Below are positions 44,143 through 54,668 of a stretch of DNA of 64,000 bases, one piece after another. The stretch covers positions 1,054,001-1,118,000 of the forward strand of contig NZ_JASVDS010000002.1 in the NCBI RefSeq assembly GCF_030285365.1, written 5' to 3'. The notes beneath the pieces are model-generated. The model was not told the DNA's origin. It was given only the letters and a program-made list of their open reading frames with translations, and did no database searches. How positions within the stretch are numbered: the stretch's first letter is position 1; the number at the start of each line of letters is the position of its first letter. This DNA comes from Roseateles subflavus. GTDB taxonomy: Bacteria; Pseudomonadota; Gammaproteobacteria; Burkholderiales; Burkholderiaceae_C. The position numbers and the translations under genes are program-made.

Positions 44143-44787
44143 TTACTGGATGTTGAACACGAATTCCTGCTCGAAGGCCTGGCTGCCGCGGCACTGGTAG
44201 GCCCCCAGCGCGGTCTGGACGGCGTTCTGCAGGGCGCGCCGGCTGCGCGCGTCCATGCCGCCGGTGACGTTGAGGAACTGCACCTCCGCCACGCGGCCGG
44301 CCACCAGGTGCGCCTGCACGCGGAAGCTGGCACGGCCGCTCCAGGTCACCGCAGGGACCTCCGGCATGGTCATGACGTCACAGACGGCCTCGGCGCGCAG
44401 CGGGCCGGCCGTGGGCGTGGCGCCAACGTCCCGGGTGCCCGGGATGCCCACGGTACCGCCCGTGCCGGGGCCGTCCACGGGTTTGCTGTGGGTCGCGGGA
44501 TCGACGGTGATGGGCGAGACCGGCATGTCGATCCGCACTTCGGTCGGGGGCACCACCGGCGTGATCACCGGGACGAACTCCACGGGGTGCGTCACCGGCG
44601 GCGGTGGCTCCACCGTGCGAGGCTTGTCCGGCATCTCGATGAGCGTGACCGGTGGCGTTTCCTTCTTGGTGAAGTGCGTGGTCAGGCCGGCGGCCAGGCC
44701 CCAGATGATGAAGGCATGGGTCACGATGACCAGGCCGATGCCCTTGGCGCTTCGCTTCGGGAGTTCGAGTGAATGCAAGTCGCTCAT
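44143..44787 (-). CDS. TonB-like energy transducer
   Basis: 214 residues. One membrane anchor near 22-42 (GLVIVTHAFIIWGLAAGLTT) is followed by a Pro/Val/Thr-rich periplasmic spacer (EPPPPVTHPVEFVPVITPVV) and a C-terminal domain with FRVQAHLVAGRVAEVQFLNV resembling TonB_C. TonB proteins carry proton-motive energy from ExbBD to outer-membrane receptors, but exbBD are not adjacent and the C-terminal domain is divergent. ATG 44787 after GAGAGGA was preferred to ATG 44802. An intrinsic terminator follows. Confidence 0.65.
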   Translation of the reverse strand: MSDLHSLELPKRSAKGIGLVIVTHAFIIWGLAAGLTTHFTKKETPPVTLIEMPDKPRTVEPPPPVTHPVEFVPVITPVVPPTEVRIDMPVSPITVDPATHSKPVDGPGTGGTVGIPGTRDVGATPTAGPLRAEAVCDVMTMPEVPAVTWSGRASFRVQAHLVAGRVAEVQFLNVTGGMDARSRRALQNAVQTALGAYQCRGSQAFEQEFVFNIQ

Positions 44788-45026
44788 GTGCGGTCCTCTC
44801 ATGGCTGTCTGTGGAATGAGAACTACACGGTGACACCGTCCCGGGCGCCTGTCTGACGGACCGCCGGGAGTCGCCCGTCGGGTGTGCCGCAGGATCAGAC
44901 TAACGAGATGGCCGCACGGGCGTCAATCGGGAATGCGCCGCAAGGCGGGAGTGTCGTGAGCCCATCACAAGTGGGGGGACTGCAAGCTGGCGTTCAGCTG
45001 TGAAGCGGATGCTCGATGGCTTCGAT

Positions 45027-45065
45027 CCGCGGCCTCAATCCGCGGCCTCAATCCGCGGCATCGTT
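45027..45065. repeat. 13-bp tandem repeat downstream of the smr gene
   Basis: CCGCGGCCTCAAT occurs twice in perfect tandem (45027-45052), with a third diverged unit CCGCGGCATCGTT ending nine bases before the smr stop at 45074. Each unit includes the palindrome CCGCGG. Function unknown; it could contribute to 3'-end structure of the smr transcript. Confidence 0.85.
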
Positions 45066-45073
45066 CCGGCGGC

Positions 45074-45730
45074 TCAGGGGCTGTTGAGCAGCACCATCAG
45101 CGCACCTGCGCCGCCATCGCTCGGGCGGGCCTGGACGAAGGCCAGGACTTCCTGCTTCTGCACGAGCCAGCGCCGCACCCGGGTCTTGAGCACGGGTTCG
45201 CGCCCGGGAGAGCCGTTGCCCTTGCCATGGACCACTCGCACGCAGCGCATGCCGCGCCGCGCGCTGTCGTGGATGAAGGTGCCGATGGCCTCGCGGGCCT
45301 GGTCGCGCCGCAGGCCGTGCAGGTCGATCTGCGCCTGCAGGGCCCAATGACCCCGGCGGAGCTTGCGCACGACCTCGAGGCTGACCTCGGGGCGGCGGAA
45401 GGACAGTGTCTCGTCCGTCTCGAGGAGGGACTCGACATCGAAATCGTCCGACAGCGCCTGCCGCAGGACGGCCTGCTCGTCGAGCTCACGCTGCCGTGGC
45501 TCGGGCAGTGGCGGGGCGCCGGCGAGGATCACCCGCCCGGTGTCGGGCAGCGGCGTCACCGGGCCGACGCTCAGCTCGAAGATGCGGGCCTCCCGCTCCA
45601 TCAGCCGCCGCTGGGCGGCCTCGCGTTCGCGGCGGGCTTCCTCCTCGCGCTGGCGCCGCTGCAGCTCCTGGTGCATCGGGCCGAGGTCCTGCAGGCTGCG
45701 CAGGGCGGGGGTGTCGGGTTTGCGTCGCAT
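45074..45730 (-). CDS. Smr domain protein
   Basis: 218 residues. The N-terminal half is charged and probably coiled (QRRQREEEARREREAAQRR). The C-terminal Smr domain (from about 125) has IDLHGLRRDQAREAIGTFIH and VRVVHGKGNGSPGREPVLKT, the DLHG and HGxG motifs of MutS2-type nucleases. Free-standing Smr proteins are small nucleases; E. coli SmrB cuts mRNA at collided ribosomes. It is immediately downstream of radC (1 bp gap), suggesting co-transcription. Confidence 0.85.
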   Translation of the reverse strand: MRRKPDTPALRSLQDLGPMHQELQRRQREEEARREREAAQRRLMEREARIFELSVGPVTPLPDTGRVILAGAPPLPEPRQRELDEQAVLRQALSDDFDVESLLETDETLSFRRPEVSLEVVRKLRRGHWALQAQIDLHGLRRDQAREAIGTFIHDSARRGMRCVRVVHGKGNGSPGREPVLKTRVRRWLVQKQEVLAFVQARPSDGGAGALMVLLNSP

Positions 45731-45731
45731 G

Positions 45732-46403
45732 TCAGATGAGCCCTCGTTCGGCCATGGACACGCTGTGGCCCGCGGCCACGACGATGTGGTCCAGCACCCG
45801 TACTTCCACCAGCGCCAGCGACTGCAGGAGGCGCTGGGTGAGCAGCTCGTCCGCCCGGGAGGGCTCGGCGACGCCCGAGGGGTGGTTGTGGGCCAGGATC
45901 ACCGCGGCGGCCCCGAGCGCGAGGGCGTGCTTGACGATCTCGCGGGGGTAGACGCTGGTCTGGGTGAGGGTGCCGTGAAAGAGGGTTTCCATGCGGATGA
46001 GGCGATGCTGGGCATCCAGAAAGAGCACGGCGAAGGCTTCGTGATCGAGGTGGGCGAGTTGCAGCTGCAAATAGGCCTTGACGGCTTCGGGGGCATCGAA
46101 GCTGGCACTGCGCTGCAAACGCGACTGCAGGGTGCGCCGGGCAATTTCCAGCACGGCCGCCAGTTTGGCACGACGGGCGGGGCCGAGGCCGCGGGCGCTG
46201 CGCATGTCCTCGTGGCGCGCCTGCATCAGCCCCGCGAGACCGCCGAAGTGGTCGAGAAGCTCCTGGGCGAGCATCAGCACCGGCTTGCCCTTGAGCCCGG
46301 TTCCGAGGAGCAGGGCCAGCAGCTCGGCGTCGCCGAGGGCGGACGGCCCCCGGGAGAGCAGCTTTTCGCGGGGTCTTGCGGAGGCGGGCAGGTCATGCAG
46401 CAT
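45732..46403 (-). CDS. radC: RadC-like JAB/MPN domain protein
   Basis: 223 residues. The helix-hairpin-helix N-terminus ([33 protein letters not shown]-type segment) is followed by the JAB metal motif [19 protein letters not shown]. The JAMM set (Glu in RIVKH-type [12 protein letters not shown] region, HxH, S, D) looks complete. Once linked to recombination repair, its true role is unsettled. It is divergent from fkpB and upstream of smr. ATG 46403 has a weak ribosome site. Confidence 0.88.
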   Translation of the reverse strand: MLHDLPASARPREKLLSRGPSALGDAELLALLLGTGLKGKPVLMLAQELLDHFGGLAGLMQARHEDMRSARGLGPARRAKLAAVLEIARRTLQSRLQRSASFDAPEAVKAYLQLQLAHLDHEAFAVLFLDAQHRLIRMETLFHGTLTQTSVYPREIVKHALALGAAAVILAHNHPSGVAEPSRADELLTQRLLQSLALVEVRVLDHIVVAAGHSVSMAERGLI

Positions 46404-46539
46404 GGGGGATCCGGCTTGCGTTAGGCCAAAGGTGCGGCCAAAGGAATGGAGCGGAAAGTCGGCAAGCGCGGGGCGGCATTGTCGTCCAGCCTAAAATCCG
46501 CCCCAGCGACAAAGAAACCGGCCTGGGCGCCGGGACAGC

Positions 46540-46983
46540 ATGAACCTCATCCAACAAGGGTCGTTTTTAACCCTGCACTACCGCCTTGCCGGTCCGGACG
46601 GCGCTGACATCGTCAATACCTTTGACGACAAGCCGGCCACCCTGTCCCTGGGCGCCGGCCAGCTGGCGCCGGCCATCGAGGCGCGCCTGATCGGCCTGGC
46701 CGAAGGGGCGCACACCCGTTTCGAGCTGGCCGCGGGCGAAGCCTTCGGCGAACGCAATCCGGAGATGCTGCAGCGCGTCAAGCTGACGCTGCTGCAGGAG
46801 CTGGGCGACCCGGACCAGACCTACTCGGTCGGTGACGTCGTCGAGTTCCCCACGCCGGATGGCACCGGGCGCTACGCCGGTCTCGTGCGCGAGGTCGGCG
46901 AGGACTGGCTGCTCTTTGACTTCAACCATCCGCTGGCCGGCCAGCCGGTGAGCTTCGAAGTCCAGATCATCGGGGTGCTGTGA
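46540..46983 (+). CDS. fkpB: FKBP-type peptidyl-prolyl isomerase (SlpA/FkpB type)
   Basis: 147 residues with the SlyD/SlpA-like FKBP fold: [40 protein letters not shown] and [20 protein letters not shown], the last holding the NHPLAG motif of the insert-in-flap group. No histidine-rich tail is present, which favours SlpA/FkpB over SlyD. It catalyses proline isomerisation and may be a chaperone. The stop overlaps the ispH start by one base, the conserved fkpB-ispH pair known from E. coli. Confidence 0.92.
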   Translation: MNLIQQGSFLTLHYRLAGPDGADIVNTFDDKPATLSLGAGQLAPAIEARLIGLAEGAHTRFELAAGEAFGERNPEMLQRVKLTLLQELGDPDQTYSVGDVVEFPTPDGTGRYAGLVREVGEDWLLFDFNHPLAGQPVSFEVQIIGVL

Positions 46984-47966
46984 TGGGTGAACAGGATCTC
47001 CGCACCCTGGGCGAAGTGCTGCTGGCCGAGCCCCGTGGCTTCTGTGCCGGCGTGGACCGTGCCATCGAGATCGTCGAGCGTGCGCTGCAGAAGTTCGGGG
47101 CACCGATCTACGTGCGCCACGAGATCGTGCACAACACCTTCGTCGTCAATGACCTCAAGGCCAAGGGCGCCATCTTCATCGAGGACCTGGCGGACGTGCC
47201 GCCCGGTGCCACGCTGATCTTCAGCGCCCACGGCGTGAGCCAGGCCGTGCGTCAGGAGGCGGCGCAGCGCGGTTTCCAGGTCTACGACGCGACCTGCCCG
47301 CTGGTCACCAAGGTGCACGTCGAGGTGGCCAAGCTCCACCGCGAGGGCTACGAGTTCATCATGATCGGCCACAAGGGGCATCCGGAGGTCGAAGGCACCA
47401 TGGGCCAGCTGAGCGACGGCATCTACCTCGTGGAGGAGGCCGCCGACGTGCCCCACGTCCGCGTGAAGGACCCGAGCCGTCTGGCGGTGGTGACCCAGAC
47501 GACGCTCAGCGTGGATGACGCCGCCGAGATCCTGGCTGCGGTGAAGCAGCACTTCCCGCAGGTGCGCGAGCCCAAGAAGCAGGACATCTGCTACGCCACA
47601 CAGAACCGCCAGGATGCCGTCAAGCTGCTGGCGCCGCAGGTCGACGTGGTGATCGTCGTGGGCAGCCCCACCAGCTCCAACAGCAACCGCCTGCGGGAGC
47701 TGGCCGAGCGCCTGGGCACCCCGGCCTACATGGTCGATGGCGCCGAGGACTTGCAGGCCACCTGGTTCGAAGGCCGCCAGTGCGTGGGCCTGACGGCCGG
47801 CGCGTCGGCGCCCGACGTGCTGGTGCAGGCCGTGATCGCCCGCCTGCGTGCGCTGGGGGCGACCACCGTGCGCAGCCTGCCGGGCGTGGAGGAGCACGTG
47901 CGCTTCCCTCTGCCGCTGGGCCTGGGCGACAAGTCCATGGCCGAGCACGCCGCGTCCCGATCTTGA
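46983..47966 (+). CDS. ispH: 4-hydroxy-3-methylbut-2-enyl diphosphate reductase
   Basis: 327 residues. [20 protein letters not shown] carries the first cluster Cys; [30 protein letters not shown] and [19 protein letters not shown] are conserved active-site segments, with the third Cys in the [11 protein letters not shown] region. This [4Fe-4S] enzyme makes IPP and DMAPP in the last step of the MEP pathway. ATG 46983 overlaps the fkpB stop (TGATG); the GTG just before it is less likely. Confidence 0.95.
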   Translation: MGEQDLRTLGEVLLAEPRGFCAGVDRAIEIVERALQKFGAPIYVRHEIVHNTFVVNDLKAKGAIFIEDLADVPPGATLIFSAHGVSQAVRQEAAQRGFQVYDATCPLVTKVHVEVAKLHREGYEFIMIGHKGHPEVEGTMGQLSDGIYLVEEAADVPHVRVKDPSRLAVVTQTTLSVDDAAEILAAVKQHFPQVREPKKQDICYATQNRQDAVKLLAPQVDVVIVVGSPTSSNSNRLRELAERLGTPAYMVDGAEDLQATWFEGRQCVGLTAGASAPDVLVQAVIARLRALGATTVRSLPGVEEHVRFPLPLGLGDKSMAEHAASRS

Positions 47967-48040
47967 CGCTGGCCGCTCTCTGACGGCCCCACGGCCCCTT
48001 TTCCCGCGGACGCGGCCGAGCCGGCCCGTCCGCTGCCTAG

Positions 48041-49363
<1,323 letters not shown>

Positions 49364-49408
49364 TAGAGCGCAGGGCGGAATATTTTTCGCCCGTCGAGCA
49401 CGAAATGC

Positions 49409-49436
49409 TTGGCGGTTGAAAAATTGACGCTATACT
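49409..49436 (+). promoter_or_regulatory. Promoter of tRNA-Ser(CGA)
   Basis: TTGGCG (49409-49414), a 16-bp spacer and TATACT (49431-49436), 40 bp before the tRNA in an A+T-rich gap after serS. Confidence 0.6.
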
Positions 49437-49476
49437 AGCTGGCTTACTCGCTAACAACCACGCGAGCACCGAATCA

Positions 49477-49567
<91 letters not shown>

Positions 49568-49593
49568 GAATGCCTTGTCGATCAAGGACCTAG

Positions 49594-49618
49594 AAGCCAG
49601 CCTCGTGCTGGCTTTTTT
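49594..49618 (+). terminator. Intrinsic terminator after tRNA-Ser
   Basis: AAGCCAGC (49594-49601) pairs with GCTGGCTT (49607-49614) around CTCGT, followed by T residues through 49618. Confidence 0.9.
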
Positions 49619-49895
49619 GCGTTCCGGCCAGCGTGTCCGAAATCCCTGTCCGATACCCCCTGTCCGACACCTGTTTCGATCGCCGATGCCGGCATTGCTG
49701 ATCCGCTCGGGTCGGGGCGGCGTGCGCGCCCTCGCATCGGGAGATGCTGAGGTTGCACATTCCCGGTATCGCCAGGATGGCACGAGCGCGCGACCTCCCA
49801 CCTTTGGGGGCCCCCGAAAGAGCCCGCCTGTCCGGACCCGCCAGGGAGGACAGTCGCAATCGCGGCCCGACACCCGGGCTGTGACGGAGCGGGTC

Positions 49896-50162
49896 ATGCA
49901 TTTCAAGGAAGTCGATTTCGGGAACTACCGGATCTATGCCGGTGCCATCGAACGTACACGCGCCTACGGCTATGTGGCCGCGGTCGTGGTGATGCGGCTG
50001 GAGCAGGGGCGGCCTCGGCAGGAGGTCTTCCGGGACGAGAACATGGCGGGCGGATATGGCTGGCCCTCGCCGGCGGAGGCCTTGCGCCATGCGGTGAAGG
50101 AGGGCCAGCGCGCCGTGTCCACGAAGTCACTGCAGCGCCCCTACGGCATGCTGGTCGCCTGA
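49896..50162 (+). CDS. Small conserved-looking hypothetical protein
   Basis: 88 residues, which I do not recognise. It starts MHFKEVDFGNYRIYAGAIER and ends LQRPYGMLVA, with a mixed hydrophobic/charged pattern (YGYVAAVVVMRLEQ, then VFRDENMAGGYGWPSPAEAL) that suggests a small soluble alpha/beta domain. A purine-rich CGGAGCGGG lies a few bases before ATG 49896. The frame runs upstream to 49575, but that part overlaps the tRNA terminator and looks non-coding. It stands alone between the tRNA and the two-component genes. Confidence 0.6.
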   Translation: MHFKEVDFGNYRIYAGAIERTRAYGYVAAVVVMRLEQGRPRQEVFRDENMAGGYGWPSPAEALRHAVKEGQRAVSTKSLQRPYGMLVA

Positions 50163-50379
50163 GCCGCACGGTCCAAAGGCTCGGGCGTGGGCCGCGCCGT
50201 GCCGGATGCCGCGCTGCACTCGAGGGACGCCCGGCGGCGAGGCGCACACCTGGCCCTGCCTGCGACGCTCGAGCGGGCGCGGCGGCGAGGCGCATTTCAG
50301 AGTCGCCATACCGTCACTCATCGCCTGTTTGGCCCTGGCGGCTTGGTGAGGGCGGGGCGGGCGGCTATCGTCTCGCCCC

Positions 50380-51468
50380 ATGCGATCGGAGAAGACGTCC
50401 CCCCTGCCCATGCCCAGCCATGCCGAGGCGCGCCGTGCGTTCTTCTCCGAGCTGAATCCGCGCCGCGTGGGGGTCGCCCTGGCCCTGGGTGGCGTGGCGG
50501 CGGGTTTTCTCAATTCCATCTTCATCACGCCATTCCCGGTCCTGCTCGGCCGGACGCTGTTCGTCGCCATCCTGGCGCTGATGGCCTTCCTGGCCGCCGG
50601 GCAGTGGCCGCGACGCCTGCCGCGCTGGATCGAGCGCTGGCTGCTGCAGGTGATGGTGGTGGTGCTGGCCGTACCGGTGGGGACGGCCATCGTCTACCTG
50701 GCCGCCGTCGGGGGGGATGTCGACCGCCTGCTGCAGAGCGAAGGGCGCATCCTCGGCTTCCAGTGGATCGTGGGCTCCGGGCTGCTGCTCGGACCGCTGA
50801 TCGCGCTGGGGGCGCTGTATCGCCAGCGGGACGCCGAGGCGCGTTCGCAGGCGCTGGGCTTCGAACTGGAGCGCAGCGAGCTGGAGCGGCAGGCACTCGA
50901 CGTCCGGCTGCGGTTGCTGCAGGCCCAGGTCGAGCCGCATTTCCTGTTCAACACGCTGGCCAATGTGCGGGCGCTGGTCGAGACCGGCTCGCCGCAGGCC
51001 GCGCCGGTGCTGCACAGTCTCATCGCCTACCTGCGTGCCGCCATGCCGCGCCTGCACGACGAGCTGGCCACGCTGGGCGACGAGCTCGGGCTCGTCCGTG
51101 CCTACCTGGACCTCATGCACCTGCGCATGCCGGACCGCCTGCGCTTCACCCTCGACGTGCCGGCGGAGCTGCACAGCCTGCGCTTCCCGCCGATGGCGCT
51201 GCTGACGCTGGTGGAGAACGCCGTGCGCCATGGTATCGACCCCAGCGAGGAGGGCGGCGGCATCGTGATCGGCGGTGAGCGCCAGGGGGCTCGCGTCGTG
51301 CTGTGGGTGAGTGACACGGGCGTCGGGCTGGCGCAGTCCATGGGCACCGGCACCGGCTTGCGCAACCTCCGGGAGCGCCTGCAGGTCTTCTACGGCCCGG
51401 GCGCCTCGCTGGATTTGGCCGAGAATGAGCCGCACGGCCTGCGCGCCCAGATCCAGTTCAATCCATGA
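50380..51468 (+). CDS. Sensor histidine kinase, LytS/AlgZ (HisKA_7TM-less, His_kinase) type
   Basis: 362 residues. The N-terminal half has about four membrane segments (VGVALALGGVAAGFLNSIF; TLFVAILALMAFLAA; VMVVVLAVPVGTAIVYLAA; WIVGSGLLLGPLIALGALY). A coiled linker then leads to the His box LQAQVEPHFLFNTLANVRAL and an HATPase region with LLTLVENAVRHGIDP and GTGLRNLRERLQVFYG. It pairs with the LytTR regulator whose start overlaps its stop. The signal is unknown. ATG 50380 was used; ATG 50410 is an alternative. Confidence 0.85.
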   Translation: MRSEKTSPLPMPSHAEARRAFFSELNPRRVGVALALGGVAAGFLNSIFITPFPVLLGRTLFVAILALMAFLAAGQWPRRLPRWIERWLLQVMVVVLAVPVGTAIVYLAAVGGDVDRLLQSEGRILGFQWIVGSGLLLGPLIALGALYRQRDAEARSQALGFELERSELERQALDVRLRLLQAQVEPHFLFNTLANVRALVETGSPQAAPVLHSLIAYLRAAMPRLHDELATLGDELGLVRAYLDLMHLRMPDRLRFTLDVPAELHSLRFPPMALLTLVENAVRHGIDPSEEGGGIVIGGERQGARVVLWVSDTGVGLAQSMGTGTGLRNLRERLQVFYGPGASLDLAENEPHGLRAQIQFNP

Positions 51469-52286
51469 TTGCCGCCACCGCCCTCATCGCCGACGACGAA
51501 CCCCTGCTGCGGGAGAGCCTCAGCCGCGCGCTGACGCAGCTCTGGCCCTCTCTGGAGATCGTCGCCACGGCACGCAACGGCCGCGAGGCCGTCGAGCTGT
51601 TCGAGATCCACGCCCCCGACATCGTCTTCCTGGACGTCCACATGCCCGGCGTCAACGGGGTCGAGGCGGCGCGGCAGATCGGGCGGCGCACCCACCTGGT
51701 CTTCGTCACCGCCTACGAACAGTACGCGGTCCAGGCCTTCGAGCAGGGGGCGCTGGACTATGTCGTCAAGCCGGTGGATCCGTCGCGGCTCGAGGACACC
51801 GTCGAGCGGCTGCAGGAGCGCCTGCGCCAGCAGCGTGCGGGGCAGCTGCCGGCCGGCGGCGCGGAGGGCCTGGGCGCGATGATCGAGCAGCTCGCGCAGC
51901 GCCTGGCCCAGGAAACGCAGACCCCGGGCGCGGGCGGCCGTTCAGGCGCGCCGGCCGGGCGCTATCTGCAGTGGATCCGCGCCTCGGTGGGCAGCACGCT
52001 GCGTCTGATTCCCGTCGACCAGATCCTCTTCATGCGCTCCGACGAGAAGTACACGCTGGTGGTCTGGGACGAAGGCGAAGCGCTCATCCGCACGCCGATC
52101 CGCGAGCTCATCGAGCAGCTGGATCCCCAGCACTTTGTCCAGGTGCACCGCTCCGTCGTGGTCAATCTGCATGCGATCAGCCACGTGACCCGCGGGCCCA
52201 ATGAGACCGCGGACCTGCACCTGAAGAAGCGCAGCGAGATCCTGCCGGTCAGCCGAAGCTATCTGCACCTCTTCCGGCAGATGTGA
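51465..52286 (+). CDS. LytTR family response regulator
   Basis: 273 residues. The receiver domain has ALIADDEPLLRESLSRAL, the phospho-Asp in DIVFLDVHMPGVNGVEAA, Thr/Lys in FVTAYEQYAVQAF and YVVKPVDP. A Gln/Gly-rich linker follows, then a LytTR DNA-binding domain with LIPVDQILFMRSDEKYTLVV and FVQVHRSVVVNLHAISHVTR. It overlaps the kinase gene by 4 bp. It resembles AlgR/LytR regulators of surface or extracellular functions; target genes are not evident. Confidence 0.88.
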   Translation: MIAATALIADDEPLLRESLSRALTQLWPSLEIVATARNGREAVELFEIHAPDIVFLDVHMPGVNGVEAARQIGRRTHLVFVTAYEQYAVQAFEQGALDYVVKPVDPSRLEDTVERLQERLRQQRAGQLPAGGAEGLGAMIEQLAQRLAQETQTPGAGGRSGAPAGRYLQWIRASVGSTLRLIPVDQILFMRSDEKYTLVVWDEGEALIRTPIRELIEQLDPQHFVQVHRSVVVNLHAISHVTRGPNETADLHLKKRSEILPVSRSYLHLFRQM

Positions 52287-52304
52287 CCGGGGCGGCGTCG
52301 CCGC

Positions 52305-52487
52305 TCAACGCGGCACCGACTTGCCCTCCACCACGACCGTCTCCAGGCGCCAGATCACGGGCGTCTGGCCTTCCGGCGTGAAAAACACGGCATCGACGAT
52401 GCCGGCCACGGCCAGGAGCAGCAGGGCGACGAGCAGCGCCGTGTGCAGGCCGCTGTCGGAGAAGGTGTGCAGGGACTGGGTGGTCAT
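52305..52487 (-). CDS. Small single-span membrane protein
   Basis: 60 residues, not recognised by family. One strong hydrophobic segment (HTALLVALLLLAVAGIVDAV) is followed by a short polar C-terminus with VIWRLETVVVEGKSVPR. AGGGAG lies six bases before ATG 52487, supporting translation. It is convergent with the LytTR regulator gene and could be a membrane-associated accessory peptide. Confidence 0.55.
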   Translation of the reverse strand: MTTQSLHTFSDSGLHTALLVALLLLAVAGIVDAVFFTPEGQTPVIWRLETVVVEGKSVPR

Positions 52488-52583
52488 GACGGGCTCCCTT
52501 CCTGCGTGGGCTCATGCAGGAGCTCCACAAATCTAGGTCATCGCCCGGCCCGCTTCCAGCCGGGGCCGCGTCGATCGGCCATG

Positions 52584-52608
52584 AAAAACGCGACCCGTGG
52601 GTCGCGTT
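52584..52608 (-). terminator. Intrinsic terminator of the aminopeptidase P gene
   Basis: AACGCGACCC (52587-52596) pairs with GGGTCGCGTT (52599-52608). The minus-strand RNA ends in U residues (complement of A 52584-52588), 50 bp beyond the stop. Confidence 0.8.
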
Positions 52609-52657
52609 CTCGAGGGACAGGCCGTGCCCGCGGGAAGGGGGCCTCGGCCGACAGCCG

Positions 52658-54466
52658 TCAGATCGGCTCGGTGCGGGTCATCAGCCAGGCCAGGGCCGGG
52701 CCCTGCACGAGCGGGCTCAGGCGGCGGCGCACGTCGGCGTGGTAGCGGTTGAGCCATTCCGTCTCTTCGGCGTTGAGCAGGCCGGGCTCGATGCAGCGGG
52801 TGTCGATGGGGCACAGCGTCAGCGTCTCGAAGGCCAGCATGTCGCCGAAGGCGCCGTTCTCCTGCGTGCGCAGCGGCACGTTCAGCACCAGGTTCTCGAT
52901 GCGCACGCCCCACTGGCCCGGGCGGTAGAGGCCCGGCTCGATGGAGGTGATCATCCCGACCTCCATGGCCATGTTCGGATCGGGCATGGCCTTGGAGATG
53001 TTCTGCGGGCCCTCGTGGACGTTCATGAAGTAGCCCACGCCGTGGCCGGTGCCATGGCCGTAGTCGAGGCCCTGCGCCCACAGCGGCGCGCGGGCGATGG
53101 CGTCGAGCATCGGGCCCAGCGTGCCGCGCGGGAAGGCGGTGCGCGAGAGGGCGATGGTGCCCTTGAGCACCAGCGTGTAGTCCCGCTTCTGCGCCGCGCT
53201 CACCTCGCCGATGGGCCAGACGCGGGTGATGTCGGTGGTGCCGCCCAGGTACTGGCCGCCGGAGTCGATCAGCAGCAGGCCGTTGCCCTCGATCACGGCG
53301 TGGGCGGCAGGCGTGGCGCGGTAGTGGGGCAGGGCGCCATTGGCGTTGAAGCCGGCGATGGTGGAGAAGCTCAGGCCCACGAAGCCCGGGCGCTTGGCCC
53401 GCTCGGCGCTGAGGCGCTCGTCGATGGTGAGCTCGGTGATGCGCTCGCGGCCCAGCGCCTGCTCGAACCAGGCGTAGAACTCGCACATGGCGGCGCCGTC
53501 CTGCTCCATGCATTCGCGCACGAAGGCCGCCTCGGCCTCGGTCTTGCGGCTCTTGAAGAGCGTGCTGGGGTTGATGGCCTCGATCACCGGGCAGGCGGCG
53601 GGCACGGCCTCGCGCAGGCCCAGCGTCACGCGGCGCGGGTCCATCAGCACGACGGCGCCGGCCGGCAGTGCCCCCAGGGCGCCGGCGGCGTCCTCGTAGC
53701 GACGCAGCTGCACGCCGTCGGCGGCCAGGCGGGCAGCGATGTCCGCCGGGATCTTGCCGTCGGCAATGAAGATCGAGGCCTGCGAGGCGTCCAGCAGGGC
53801 ATGGGCGATGAAGACGGGGTTGCACTCCACATCGCTGCCGCGCAGGTTGAAGAGCCAGGCCACGTCATCGACGCTGGAGATGAAGTGGTGGCTGGCGCCG
53901 TGGCGGGCCATGGCGGCACGGACGTCCGCCAGCTTGGCGGCTCGGCTCACGGTCGCCTGCGGTGCGGCATGCTCGTAGACGGGCGCCGTGGGCAGGCCGG
54001 GGCGGTCGGCCCACACGGCCTGGAGCAGGTCGCGACCCGTGGCGAGCTGCACGCCCTTGGCGCCCAGCACCGTGCGGATCTGCTGAGCCAGACCCAGGCC
54101 CAGCACCTGGCCATCCACCGCCAGCGTCTGGCCGGGCTGCAGGGCGTTGGCGATCCAGTGCATGAAGTCCGGCGAGACCGCACTCATGACCTTGACCAGC
54201 TCGATGCCGGACCCGGCGAGCTCGACCTCGGCCTGCGTCCAGTAGCGGCTGTCGGCGAACAGCGCGGCGCGTTCCAGGCCGATCACCAGCGTGGCCACCG
54301 AGCCGGTGAAGCCCGACAGCCACTGGCGCGCCTGCCAGCGCTCCGGCAGGTATTCCGAGAGATGCGGGTCGGCCGAGGGCACCAGCAGGGCGTGGGCGCC
54401 GGCAGCGCGGAGCTCGTCTCGAACGCGCGCGAGGCGCAGGCTGATCTCGGAAGTGCGGGTGTCCAT
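52658..54466 (-). CDS. Xaa-Pro aminopeptidase (aminopeptidase P family, M24B)
   Basis: 602 residues, the long three-domain form. Two N-terminal creatinase-like domains (ADSRYWTQAEVELAGSGIEL is typical) are followed by the metallopeptidase domain with its metal ligands in LLLIDSGGQY, GTTDITRVWP, YGHGTGHGVGYF, TSIEPGLYRP and RIENLVLNV. It removes N-terminal residues preceding proline and is predicted cytoplasmic with no signal peptide. The length resembles eukaryotic APP1-type enzymes that are common in proteobacteria. It is a single gene with its own terminator. Confidence 0.92.
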   Translation of the reverse strand: MDTRTSEISLRLARVRDELRAAGAHALLVPSADPHLSEYLPERWQARQWLSGFTGSVATLVIGLERAALFADSRYWTQAEVELAGSGIELVKVMSAVSPDFMHWIANALQPGQTLAVDGQVLGLGLAQQIRTVLGAKGVQLATGRDLLQAVWADRPGLPTAPVYEHAAPQATVSRAAKLADVRAAMARHGASHHFISSVDDVAWLFNLRGSDVECNPVFIAHALLDASQASIFIADGKIPADIAARLAADGVQLRRYEDAAGALGALPAGAVVLMDPRRVTLGLREAVPAACPVIEAINPSTLFKSRKTEAEAAFVRECMEQDGAAMCEFYAWFEQALGRERITELTIDERLSAERAKRPGFVGLSFSTIAGFNANGALPHYRATPAAHAVIEGNGLLLIDSGGQYLGGTTDITRVWPIGEVSAAQKRDYTLVLKGTIALSRTAFPRGTLGPMLDAIARAPLWAQGLDYGHGTGHGVGYFMNVHEGPQNISKAMPDPNMAMEVGMITSIEPGLYRPGQWGVRIENLVLNVPLRTQENGAFGDMLAFETLTLCPIDTRCIEPGLLNAEETEWLNRYHADVRRRLSPLVQGPALAWLMTRTEPI

Positions 54467-54668
54467 GGCTGTCTCCGAAGGGCGGGGCCGGCGTCATGGG
54501 CCGGCCCTTGAGGGCGCTGAAAAACGGGGCGATGGCGCGCAGGTCTTGCGCGCCATCAAAGCCCTGCATTCTAGAGATATGCCAGAACCGGTCCGTTCGT
54601 CAGGGTTCGTCAGGGGCGAACAGCCCTTCGTCGCCCCGCAAGGCGTGCTGGGCGGTGTCGCCGGGCGT

